64,000 nucleotides of DNA, taken from the NCBI GenBank assembly GCA_025094145.1, contig JALLLS010000011.1:124001-188000 (forward strand). The letters run 5' to 3'. The DNA is from Spinellus fusiger. Its lineage: Eukaryota > Mucoromycota > Mucoromycetes > Mucorales > Phycomycetaceae. The translations under genes and the position numbers were made by a program. Under the pieces are notes generated by a model. That model was not told where the DNA came from. It made no database searches and saw nothing but the letters and a program-made list of their open reading frames with translations. Below are positions 27,851 through 37,699 of this stretch, in pieces; the stretch's first letter is position 1, and each line of letters opens with the position of its first letter.

Positions 27851-29953
27851 ATGGTGACAAGAGTCACATTGACCTATTCTTTTTTCTCTTCTTTTTTATT
27901 AAAAGAAACTTGCTCTATGGAAGCCTTCTTCAGTCTACTCGGTCAATCAGGCACACTAATTCGAAATGCAGAGACACTGCTAGAGATTCGTAGATTAAAG
28001 ACACTCAAGAACATTGTGTTTGTTCTTTTTATGCTTTCATTTTGGAGCAAATTCTATAGTCAAGTATTTATTGTGGGACCTGTCCGCTCAGTAAAGGACC
28101 TGATAAATAGCCTCTCAAAGGTATATTTTCTTTTCTCTTTTACAATGTACTATCGGCTGACATGACATGCATAGATTGTATTCAAACAACTGCGTCGTAT
28201 TCCGTTGGTGAAAGCAAAGATACAAGTGGAACTTGATAAAAGTCTCAGAGAAATAGAAAACTCAATTGCTAAGAGAGAGGGGAATATAACTCAGACACTT
28301 GTTCTCCCAAGGCATGGTCTCCAAGAAGAAGTTATTATGGACAATCTTCGCAGGTTAGTCTTTCTTTCTATTCTACTCCATTCATCTGTGCGTTGGTAAA
28401 GAAGGCTGTGGGCTAACATTACTACTAGTTTCCAGAATTTGAAGGCAGCAGATTGGCAAAGTGGGAAGGTGTCTGGTACCATCTACCACGGTGGAGAAGA
28501 GCTAACACGCTTACTGTCACAAGCATACCACATGTTTGCCTCCTCCAATCCTCTTCATCCTGAGGTATTTCCGGGAGTACGTCGCATGGAAGCTGAGTCA
28601 GTAGCAATGGTACTCGATATGTACAACGCACCAAAAACTGGCTGTGGAGTAATGACAAGCGGTGGCTCTGAAAGCATTATTATGGCATGTAAAGCCTACC
28701 GTGAAATGTACAAAGATAAAAAAGGAATCCAACATCCTGAAATGTAAGTCACATTATGCTAAACAGTGTACTAATAAGACACCCAGGATTGTCCCAGAGA
28801 CTATTCACGCAGCATTTATGAAGGCAGCAGGCTATTTTAATATCAAGCTAATCTCAATTCCTGTGGATCCAGTCACATGCAAAGTCAGGGTTGACAGAGT
28901 AGCCAGGGCCATCAATAGAAATACAATCATGGTACTTATAAAAGCTAATGAGGATAGAAACTCATGCACTAGCTGTACGACATAGATTGCTGGATCAGCA
29001 GTAAGCTTTCCTCATGGTATCGCTGATGATATTGCTGCTCTTGGCAAATTGGCAAAAAAATGCAACATTGGTTTCCATGTGGACTGTTGTCTTGGCAGCT
29101 TCATTATGCCTTTTCTTGAAAAAGCTGGTTTCCCTACAACTCCTTTTGACTTTCGCGTAGATGGTGTCACTTCTATTTCATGTGATACACATAAGGTGAG
29201 CTTCATTGTTAACCATCATGGTATTCAACTCTAGGTTTAGTATGGCTTTGCTCCCAAGGGATCCTCTGTTGTTATGTATCAGAATGAGGTGATTCGGAAG
29301 TATCAATATTTCCTTTGTGCGGACTGGACGGGAGGAATCTATGCATCTCCCAGTATGACAGGTTCAAGGTGAGTCTACAATTTGGAAATAGAGAAGAATA
29401 TATTAATTTGAGTATAATCATAAATAGACCTGGTGCACTGATTGCTGGATGTTGGGCTGCATTAATGAACATCGGAGAGGATGGCTATTTGGACTCTTGT
29501 AAGAAGATTGTCGGTGCCCGGAAGACAATTGAAGAAGGGTAAATCATATAAAACAATAAGCTACTAATGCCATGTAATAGTATTCGTTCTACTCCTGAGC
29601 TTCATGTCTTGGGAGAGCCTATCGGTCCCGTGATTGCTTTTGGTGCCAATGCTCCTCTCAATGTTTATGATGTTGGTGATAAGATGTCGGCACGTGGATG
29701 GAATATAAGTTCTCTTCAAAAGCCCGCTGCCCTTCATATCTCCATTACTCTTCCATGGACTCAAAGTGGAAGTTTGTTTGTGAAAGATTTGAAAGAGGTT
29801 GTGGCTGGTCTAGTCAATGACCCTAAGAGTGGCAATGGTAGCACTGCAGCCATCTATGGTACTGCAGCTAGTGTACCAGACAAAACTATTATTGAAGATG
29901 TTGCTGCTGGTTTCATTGATCTTCTTTATAAAGCAGAAGTGAAAAGGACATAG
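27851..29953 (+). CDS. DPL1: Sphingosine-1-phosphate lyase
   Basis: PLP-dependent ER-membrane enzyme that cleaves sphingoid base phosphates to a fatty aldehyde and phosphoethanolamine. Eight exons: 27851-28120, 28175-28353, 28429-28743, 28787-28931, 28986-29195, 29241-29368, 29428-29538 and 29581-29953. The N-terminal part holds one hydrophobic segment ([21 protein letters not shown]). The core has [54 protein letters not shown] and the PLP lysine in [23 protein letters not shown] and [13 protein letters not shown] follow. The start may instead be the Met at 27917 (MEAFFSLLG), which better fits the short lumenal end of the family. The length of about 576 residues is typical. Confidence 0.93.
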
Positions 29954-30626
29954 GCTGTATAATAAAATCACCTTATATTTATGAGTAATATACACTGAGC
30001 CTTGTTTGTTTGTTTTTCCCATACTAAAACTTTGTAGTAATTTATAGTGAATAAACTTATAGCTATGATTGTTCTTTATTAATTTATTTAAAAATAATAA
30101 TAATAATAACACTTACGTCTTTTTAATATCTCTATCTATAAACTGTAAGAGAAAAGACCTCTAGAGTCGTTCCATTACAACTTAAAAGCCACTAATAAAC
30201 GACATTTCATTTTCTGACATTTCCTGTATGCCAAACACAGATCTTAACTTGAGAAATTTATAGTATTGGATAAATATAATAGTTTATACAACAACAGAAA
30301 GATAGGATTGAATATTGACATCATACTGAAGTGGGAGGTAATTTCAATGGAACATATAGATGACCTCATTAAAATCATGGAATGGGGATACTGATGTGAT
30401 GAATGTCAAGAGTGCTCATATAAAATACTGGTACATTGAGTACTCAACATTGTGTCTTATTGGATTATGTAATACAAAAGACACACTTCATTCTTCTTTC
30501 GATGGTTTACCTGTAGCATGGGTTTCTGTCAGTGAGTCAACCGAGGCTTATATCCGATCGCTTCATTAGTCAATCAGAAGGGTATATTGGCCCCTCTTAA
30601 AAAGTGATTTTTCAGTAATTATATTA
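29954..30626. other. Intergenic stretch, no gene seen
   Basis: AT-rich sequence after DPL1 with a short (AAT)n run near 30090-30107. The small frame at 30360-30569 has no recognisable domain. Confidence 0.5.
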
Positions 30627-30948
30627 CTAGCAGCCATACATCGGCCCACGACGGGAAATCTGCCCTTTGTGAAGTCCCATAACTTCTAGCCCTTTGAGTG
30701 TGTACATCGAGCCAATGCTTATCAGAGCTGTGTGATTTAATAAAAGCATCTCGCCTTTGAGTCTGATCATTCTTCTTGAATTTAGCATTTTGAGATAATA
30801 ATATATAGGTGGTTCATTTATTTATGTATTTTATGATTCTAATCTAAAGTAAAAGTTCAGGATATACAATATTTTCAGTTTGATGAATTTGATTTGGAAA
30901 GAGAACAGAGATGTTTTTGATATTGGTGACTCTTGAAAAGGCGACATA
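30627..30948 (-). mobile_element. Helitron 3' end with PIF1-like helicase tail
   Basis: On the minus strand, 30948-30844 encodes YVAFSRVTNIKNISVLFPN and ends PELLL, stop. The YVA(L/F)SRVT block is the C-terminal helicase motif VI of PIF1-family and Helitron helicases. About 215 bp downstream the minus strand reads CCCGTCGTGGG (a short hairpin), then ...GGCTGCTAG followed by T at 30627. A CTAG end just after a hairpin is the Helitron 3' terminus rule. The helicase frame is cut exactly at the TA of the mariner end at 30949. The rest of the Helitron is not in the window. Confidence 0.65.
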
Positions 30949-31007
30949 TACAGTCACACCCAATTGAATTTAATACTTGCCTAAATTTTAATAAAATAAT
31001 ACCTTCA
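30949..31007 (+). repeat. Solo left end of family B Tc1/mariner
   Basis: TACAGTCACACCCAATTG and the following 40 bases match 26230-26288 with one clear mismatch. The match ends at CTTCAT, where the non-LTR element begins. No right end was found within the window. It marks an insertion into the Helitron helicase that was later overwritten or deleted. Confidence 0.88.
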
Positions 31008-31099
31008 TGGCTTTCTCTGCTAACACTTAGGAACCACCTGCTTCAGGCAAACATCACCCACCCAACATCCAACATGCACCTTCTTGCACTTGGGCCCGA

Positions 31100-32389
31100 G
31101 TGGTATCGAACCAGCGCGAATCATTAGTTCATAAGGACAAGGTCATTACTACTTCATCCACTGGACGAAAGGTCCTAAAAACTCTCATCTGGAGAAATGG
31201 TCGTTCTCCAGGAAGTGTTATCTTTGACGTCTCGAGTTGCTCAGAAACACAACTACAGCTCTTGGAGCTGATTACTGCTCAGTACCCTCTTTGCCGGGGT
31301 ACTATCTTCCCCAAAGAAGGACCCAAGCATCTATGTGAGGTTAGCTTTCACCCTGAACTCCAGGATGAGATCCCCCATGCTTGTGATGAAGGACTGTTAT
31401 TTGAAGAAGATAACACTGTCATTCTTGGTTCTTGTGCAGAAGACCAATCCACCAAGATCACCCACCTGAACCTATCTTGTCTTCCATTCATGGACATCCC
31501 TGAGCTACTTCATGGCATGCGTCAGAGTCTGCAGCCTATTGGTCACATTCTGGACGTTGGCCTGTGTCGTGAGCCCAAGACTCAGTCATACATGGGTACT
31601 GGGTATGCCATTCTGGACATTGATCCCCAACAAGGACAAGACATTAGTCCTCTTACTCATCTCATTCCGTGGATGAACACTTCTGATGGCTTTCATGCCA
31701 TGTGGAATGATATGCCTACATGGTGTAGGTATTGTCATGAATATGGACATGACAGAAAAGAGTGCCCCCAAAGACCCAGTAGACAGTGCAGATGCTGGAG
31801 GTGCCTAAAGCCAGGCAATATTGCTACTTCTTGCCTAGAGAAGCCAATTGGAGCTCAATCCCACAGCCACCACCACAACAACAGCAAAGAAGGACGTACA
31901 CCAGCTTCTTCTCACCAGACCTTGCCACGTCTGGAAGAACAGGTTATGTCTGATTGTATGATATTGCCTACAGTATCAGAGGAGAGTGTGGATATCTCCT
32001 CAGAGAATACACCACTGGCACCCACAGTACTCCTGCCTGCATCAGAAAAGCAGACAGACACTAACTTAGTCTTGGCCAGTCTGCCTGAGGTAGAGGCCTT
32101 CATGTCTACAGAGTCAGAGATGGACTCAGCAGGCTTGGTAATCTCATGCCAGTCCACTGCCAGTACAATGGCAGAAGAGTTCCCTCACCTCTCACTGCAC
32201 ACCCCACAGTCAATTGGACAGGTACTGCATAATAATAAGTCAAGTGTATCTACACCAACACTCAAGTCAATAGCAAAGACCACCACAAGTAGAGGTGTTT
32301 CCAAAGGAGTCAAGTCCTTAACATCTGTAGTTCTTTCTTGTACCAACCCTCCCCATCATGCCAGCAAGCCTTTTAGACTTAATCTTTAA
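31100..32389 (+). CDS. LINE ORF1 protein with CCHC zinc knuckle
   Basis: A 429-codon open frame, nucleic-acid-binding ORF1p type. It starts MVSNQRESLVHKDKVITTSS and has a compact N-terminal domain (about 30-200). A canonical CX2CX4HX4C knuckle, CRYCHEYGHDRKEC, lies at about 213-226. A second, CWRCLKPGNIATSC, has Asn where His is expected. The C-terminal 180 residues are Ser/Thr/His-rich and low in order. The frame is intact, unlike ORF2, which suggests the insertion is fairly young. It should act in RNA packaging for retrotransposition; this is inferred from the family. Confidence 0.85.
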   Translation: MVSNQRESLVHKDKVITTSSTGRKVLKTLIWRNGRSPGSVIFDVSSCSETQLQLLELITAQYPLCRGTIFPKEGPKHLCEVSFHPELQDEIPHACDEGLLFEEDNTVILGSCAEDQSTKITHLNLSCLPFMDIPELLHGMRQSLQPIGHILDVGLCREPKTQSYMGTGYAILDIDPQQGQDISPLTHLIPWMNTSDGFHAMWNDMPTWCRYCHEYGHDRKECPQRPSRQCRCWRCLKPGNIATSCLEKPIGAQSHSHHHNNSKEGRTPASSHQTLPRLEEQVMSDCMILPTVSEESVDISSENTPLAPTVLLPASEKQTDTNLVLASLPEVEAFMSTESEMDSAGLVISCQSTASTMAEEFPHLSLHTPQSIGQVLHNNKSSVSTPTLKSIAKTTTSRGVSKGVKSLTSVVLSCTNPPHHASKPFRLNL

Positions 32390-32416
32390 TAATAGAGAAA
32401 TCTACCATTATCAAAG

Positions 32417-34550
32417 TTGCAAGTCTTGATTGTAACAGTCTGGCTAAAATATCTGATCCCAAAAAACACTCTGATCTCATTCAACACTTATGCAGCCAAG
32501 ATGCTCACATTCTTGCCTTACAAGAAACACATGCTTCCACACCTTTCTTACAATCACAACTTCTCTCACTGTTTTGTGCCCATTCCTCCTTTTGGATTTA
32601 CAGCTGTGGTATTGTATCATTCACCCCATAAGTCATATTGGAACGTATTCCTATTCCTGAAGATGACAAAGCTATTCTTGCTCAAGTCTCCCATGCTAGT
32701 AAATACTTTATTCCATTTTACATTATGGTATTATATGCTCCTTCTCATTCATATACCCTTTGCCATTCCTTCTATACATCCCTCTTTTGCTTGGCTCCCT
32801 TTTCAGATTTAGATGACTGTTACAATCGTCTTCTTTTGAGGGGGGATTTCAACTTCTCTTATGCCCATCCCAATTCTCAAAGCAATTCTCCAGCTGGCTG
32901 GCATGATATGCTAAAAGAACAGTTTGTGGATTGTATGACACCCACAGGCTCTACACCTATGCCTATACTTCTTTCTCTCTGACTGACAATTTGGTTGAGT
33001 CTTCTGTGGACTTTACTAATCCTGCCTGGACAGATCATGCTTTACTCTCTTTTGCCCTTTGTTTAATCTCTCCTAAGAGTGGACAAGGCCTTTGGAGAGC
33101 TAAACCCTTCTCACTTGCAACAAACACTTCTGTCAAAAGTTAGACACTCACCTTAGCAATCTTCTGCCTTTGTTACCCATCATCCTCTTCTCAAGAACAA
33201 TGGGAGCAGGTAAAATCAACTGTTAGTGGAGTAGCCAAGTCTTTTGGACATTGACACAAACCATGGAGAGAGCACAAGCTTTGAGAACTACAGAGTAGAT
33301 GCAACCACTTTCTTTGCAGCTGTCCTGCCAAATTAAGAATATCAACACTTACCACATTGAATAAAGAGATTGCTGAACTTCAACAGGAAACAGTAGATAA
33401 TGCTGCTTTGCATGCTGGGAAACACTGGCAAGAACAGGACAAGAAATCCCCTGGATACCTTAAAGCCACAATCCAGACACAACAAACCCAACAAACTGTA
33501 CTGCCCCTTTGTCATCCCACCACCAATACACTATGTGATACTCCTCCTACCATGACAGAAGCCGCACAGGCCTTCTATACCACTCTGTTTACACTAGAGC
33601 TAACTGAGAAAGACTCAGTCACTACTCTGCCTGGACAGATACCAGATGACAGAAAAATAAGTGCCCAGCAACAAGAGGATCTTCTGGTGCCATTCACCAT
33701 TGAGGATATATAGCAGGGTGTTTGGCATACTCCTCAGCACAGTAGCCCTGGCCCAGATGGATTGTCATATGGTATTTTGGATTTAGTATTCAGGTGGCAA
33801 GACTATGCCAGTCTTGTATGTCAGGTCTACAACAATGCTCTTTTGTCTGCTCTTTTCCCTTCTTCTTGGCAGGAAACTAGCATGTGCCTCTTACCCAAGA
33901 AAGGTGATCTCTCTACTTTGAAGAATTGGCAACCCATCTCTTTGATCAATTGTGATGCAAAAGTATTCACTTGTTTGGTCAATGAGAGGATGGTTAAAGT
34001 AGCTCATACTTGTATCAATCCTTGTCATACTGGCTTTCTTCCTGGACAATTTATTGCTGATAATGGAATCTTGGTTTGTCTGGCCATGGAACGTGCAAAG
34101 AATACAAATTCAACAGCAATAGGCCTTCTTCTTGATCAAGAAAATGTGTATGATAGAGTTTACCCATCCTGGCTTACCAAGACACTACTAGCTTTCTCTT
34201 TTTTGCAATCTCTTGTAGATAGCATCACTGCTCTTTTCTTCTCTACTTGCATTTACATCAATGTCAATGGACATCTCTCACAACCAGTTATGCAAAGTTG
34301 TGGTCTTTGGCAGGGTGATCCTCTTTCCCCTGTCCTCTTTAATCTTGTTCTGGAGCCATTTCTATTGAGTGTACTGCAAAACATCATGTTCAAAGGGTTT
34401 CTTTCTCCTGTACTATCACCAGTAGTTGTCCCTTCTCCCACATATTCACTTTGTGTTCTAGTCTATTGTTGTGTTCCAACTTCAATCCAAATATTCTCTA
34501 TGAATAGGTCAACACAAGTAGTGTGCTGTAACATTCAGAATACTCTATGA
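32417..34550 (+). pseudogene. LINE ORF2: endonuclease and partial reverse transcriptase
   Basis: Broken into several frames (breaks near 32812, 32982, 33143 and a TAG at 33711-33713). Endonuclease blocks are ILALQETH (catalytic Glu) and LLLRGDFNFSY (Asp/Asn block). RT blocks are LLPKKGDLSTLKNWQPISLIN, the motif A-like LLLDQENVYDRVYP, and GLWQGDPLSPVLFNLVLEP. The next expected block, the catalytic YADD, is absent and the frame runs into unrelated sequence at about 34450. It cannot reverse transcribe. Confidence 0.88.
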
Positions 34551-34769
34551 AAGCTTGAGTGCACACAAGTAACATAGTACATCTCTGTATCATCTCACTG
34601 ATCAGTTGTAACTACAAATCACCTTCTAAAGCTCAGTGTACTATCAGACACTTAACAAGAGCTATCTTCATTAATAATCCTAACAGAACAATATTGACCT
34701 ATCAGAGTCAATTGAGTAAAGACTCATAATAATTAATGGTTTCAATAATGGAGTGCTTATCCCAGGAAC

Positions 34770-35205
34770 CAGCCATAGGGTTGAATCTAATAATACTACA
34801 ACTAAGTAAAACATATGAGCCAACCATAAGGTGGCAGTTATTAATACTACCATAAGGTAGTAATATAGACACTGACCATAAGGTCAAAGAGAGTGAATTC
34901 TACCATAAGGTAGAATGTCCCCACCAACCATTTAGTTGTAATTTTGAAGCAGCCATATGGTTGACTATCATGACTACCATAAGGTAGAATGTCCCCACCA
35001 ACCATTTAGTTGTAATTTTGAAGCAGCCATATGGTTGACTATCATGACTACCATAAGATAGAATAGATTATCCTACCATAAGGTAGAAGCCACTGAAGTA
35101 TAAGCACCCACCAAAAGTATAAATAGTGAACCTTTCTTTACTCAATAAAAATCATCTTTGTTCAGTCTTGTTAATCTATCTGTCCAAACAATCTCAATAA
35201 CAGCA
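34770..35205 (+). repeat. Palindrome-rich terminal repeat, left copy (inverted relative to 40905-41161)
   Basis: The stretch from about 34867 to 35205 matches the reverse complement of 40905-41161. It contains at least ten 12-18 bp imperfect palindromes, mostly of the form ACCATAAGGT flanked by complementary bases. Positions are 34770, 34821, 34847, 34873, 34898, 34925, 34950, 34974, 34999, 35024, 35048 and 35073. Downstream come TATAAATAG and AATAAA, an LTR-like promoter and polyadenylation pair. The inverted orientation of the two copies fits the terminal repeats of DIRS-type elements. Confidence 0.75.
34911..35058 (+). repeat. 74-bp tandem duplication inside the palindrome array
   Basis: The block starting TAGAATGTCCCCACCAACC at 34911 is repeated from 34985 with the same order of palindromes (CAACCATTTAGTTG, CAGCCATATGGTTG, CTACCATAAGGTAG). 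The right copy of the terminal repeat has only one such unit. Confidence 0.88.
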
Positions 35206-36400
35206 GAATAAAAGATAATAGAAGATCTTGGAGTAGTATTCAACAATTCATTTCAGTTCTTGGTTAATGGGGTATTTATACTAAAGAGCTAAATGTTAAA
35301 ATAGAGAATGATTTCATAAGAAATCAATCTTAGAGAAAATGAATTAAGACAATTGCATTGTTACTACATCATAGATGAATAACAACTACAAATTAATAAG
35401 CTAAACTAGCATTGTTACAAGAATACATCATAACAATGATTCTTTAGGAGAAAACAAAAAGGAAAAAGAAACTAAAATAGTGCCATTGAGGTGAACTCAT
35501 AGTAATGAAGTTATCCACTGCAAAGGCAACTAAAATAGTGTAAAGAAATACATCATAGAAAAGAGAAAACAAGTTTAGGTAGAAAATAGAATAGTATGAG
35601 AAAAAGAGTAAAGAAAGAAAAAAAGATTGTGGGACAAGAGCATTGATCTCTTTACCATATACAGAAAACGTCAGAAACATATTGGTTTCCAAAAGAGGAA
35701 GAAAAGAGAAGACCAACACAAAAGGAAAGAAAGAGAAACAGAGGGGCAAGGAAAACTTAGCAATTCTATCTTCATCAGACAGAGGAAGGCTGCAGTACAC
35801 GTCATGGTTTGGGACCAAACAAAAGAGAAGTACAGCCCATTCCAGCTTCTTGGTGGCTGAGGCTGGGAAGTCCCACACACACCATGTCAATCTTGTTGTT
35901 CCCTAATTTGGACAGAATAGTTCTAAGCCCAGAGGTATGTGCACAGAGTAGAATAGCTAGTGGTTCTTGGTTTGGACTGAAGCCCATGTAGATCAAAGAA
36001 GAATAAAAGAAAAGATAAAAGATAGTCTTTTATTCATTGAATTCACTTGATTATTTATACTAAATTCTACAGAGGGTGTATTTTGATTTATAACCTATAT
36101 AATAGCTTGTTGTAGACATTTTAACTTCAAATCACTACATATAATATTTATAGGATTTAGTTTTAATTATTAAATTTTTAATGTATCATCAGATCAATAT
36201 TATGGCCTAAGGATATAATAATCCTACTTCAGATACAAGAATTAAACTTCAGATACACCAAGATTTTTTAAAAATTTGGTTTTATTAATAAATTATAAAG
36301 TCTTCACTATATATTATCAGATATAACAATATATTGGAATCTATTATTATGTATTATTATTGATAGCAACAATACCTCACAGTGTACAATTGCACATATA
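35206..36400. other. Non-coding stretch within the transposon cluster
   Basis: AT-rich, with stops in all frames. 35440-36000 is purine-rich on the plus strand and carries low-complexity frames only. 36000-36120 (TTTATTCATTG ... GATTATTTATACTAAAT) resembles the LTR-like sequence at about 41300-41340, so a degraded LTR is possible. Confidence 0.4.
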
Positions 36401-36450
36401 TGTCTTGGCTTAACATGTTCTCTTCACAGTGAACATGTTAAGCCAAGACA
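36401..36450. repeat. Perfect 20-bp inverted repeat, 10-bp spacer
   Basis: TGTCTTGGCTTAACATGTTC at 36401-36420 is matched without error by its reverse complement at 36431-36450, with TCTTCACAGT between. It lies 153 bp upstream of the tRNA-Leu. It could form a strong hairpin in RNA or a cruciform. No gene or known terminator is adjacent. Confidence 0.95.
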
Positions 36451-36603
36451 ATATACTTCATTAGCATTTATCTTATTAATTATATTATCTTATCTGTGTG
36501 TATCCACAAGGGATAATGTGTGTTCCAAAAAGGGAAGACATGTGCAGCCAATAGTATCACTTTATTTAATAAAAAAGTGTTTAGCACGGATAATCTTATA
36601 TGA

Positions 36604-36685
36604 GGAGATTTGGCCGAGTGGTCTAAGGCGATACGTTCAGGTCGTATTCACGAAAGTGGCGCGAGTTCGAATCTCGCAGTCTTCA
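36604..36685 (+). tRNA. tRNA-Leu (anticodon CAG)
   Basis: 82-nt cloverleaf. The acceptor GGAGATT pairs with AGTCTTC (two G-U pairs), followed by discriminator A at 36685. The D arm is GCC/GGC with loop GAGTGGTCTAA (box A TGGCCGAGTGG). The anticodon stem is ATACG/CGTAT with loop TTCAGGT, giving anticodon CAG. A long class II variable arm (CAC-GAAA-GTG) is as required for Leu. The T arm GCGAG/CTCGC has loop TTCGAAT (box B). There is no intron. A T5 run at 36688-36692 serves as the Pol III stop. CCA is not encoded. It is the only tRNA I found in the window. Confidence 0.96.
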
Positions 36686-36810
36686 TCTTTTTGTCTAATT
36701 TTATTAGACAGAGTGTAGATTTTTGCTTATGATATATAATTGGCCTAACTTTTATGCCTTTGATAAATAAGCTGGTTATTGTTTACATAGGTGACTCTAA
36801 AACTAATACA

Positions 36811-37424
36811 TACAGTCCCATGTAATAAGTGACTAGACAAAAGATAAATTTCTATTTTTTATTCTTCAAAAATAAAATAGAGGTCTTTTATTTTCTTTTA
36901 TAACTTATTCAAAAAATGACCTTAAGTAATAAAAATCAGCCAACTCTTAAACAAGAACATGAAGATAGTCCCACCAAAAGAAGAGAGCATTTTTTTTATT
37001 AGAGGTCAAATCATAGGACAATGGAAAAGACATGCTACTTATGAAGAGATTGCTGACAATATCAACATCCCAAAGAGTACAGTGGACAGAATTGTCCTAT
37101 TGTATAAAAATAAAGGCATAACTCAACCCAAACTGCATACAGGAAGACCTGAAAGTGTTTTATCAACTTCAAAACTGGCAATTGTTTTGTCTATTCATAG
37201 AAACCCTATGCAAACAATTGTATATCATTTGAAACATATGAATGATACAGGTGTGGATATTTGCTGTAGTACACATTTAAAATACATGAATGAACTCAGG
37301 GTTTTTTCATACTCACTATTAATAAAACATGGTATGACACTTACTCACAAGCAGAGACAATTGGAATAGTGTAAAAACAAGGCTGATTGGCCAGTGGAGA
37401 GATAGACTAATGTTATTTAGTCTG
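36811..37424 (+). mobile_element. Tc1/mariner-like element, family C, right half missing
   Basis: The left end TACAGTCCCATGTAATAAG at 36811 has the Tc1 form, and the transposase starts at 36959 (MKIVPPKEESIFF). The N-terminal helix-turn-helix block reads YEEIADNINIPKSTVDRIV, then GRPESVLSTSKLAI. Translation after the stop at 37367 continues as NKADWPVER, then T-N-V-I, the approach to the first catalytic Asp. It ends there because an LTR-like repeat begins at 37425. No catalytic core and no right terminal repeat remain. Confidence 0.8.
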
Positions 37425-37686
37425 TGTGATGACCAAATATGAACACTCCTTTATTTTACATCACTTCTATGTCACTGATCATACACTCCTTTATTATTTG
37501 TATAGCATATTTCACTTAGTAATTGGATAGTACCATAGAATCTACAGTATAAAAAATACTTATCCAATTGTCTTAAATAAATATGTATTCTGATATCTGC
37601 TACCAGCTCATACTATCTACCATATCTTGTCTATTATGCACAACATCTAGTACCTTCTTTCTACCTGTTCCCAGTGGTCCCTTAAA
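37425..37686 (+). repeat. LTR-like repeat, copy 1
   Basis: Starts TGTGATGACC and ends ...GGTCCCTTAAA. It is the inverted partner of 39963-40219, sharing long blocks such as GAACACTCCTT, GGATAGTACCATAGAA, TGATATCTG and CCAGTGGTCCCTTA. It contains TATAAAAAATAC and a TAAATAAAT signal about 30 bp apart, as in retrotransposon LTRs. It truncates the family C Tc1 on the left and the DIRS recombinase on the right. Confidence 0.75.
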
Positions 37687-37699
37687 GGCAGTGGCAAGG

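Larger units (their letters stand above)
31008..34553 (+). mobile_element. Non-LTR retrotransposon (LINE, L1/Tad-like), 3'-truncated
   Basis: Layout is ORF1 with zinc knuckle (31100-32389), an apurinic-type endonuclease region (about 32417-33150) and a reverse transcriptase (about 33700-34550). The RT stops before the YADD motif and there is no zf-RVT tail or poly-A, so the 3' half is missing. The 5' boundary abuts the mariner end at 31007. Confidence 0.85.

Noticed and set aside
34770..35086. CRISPR-like array
   Set aside because: Units are palindromes with variable spacing of 0-15 bp in a eukaryotic genome and form part of an inverted terminal repeat; no spacers of constant length.
35444..35890. 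148-codon minus-strand frame rich in Phe and Ser
   Set aside because: Low-complexity translation of a purine-rich strand; no domain, start context or splice structure.
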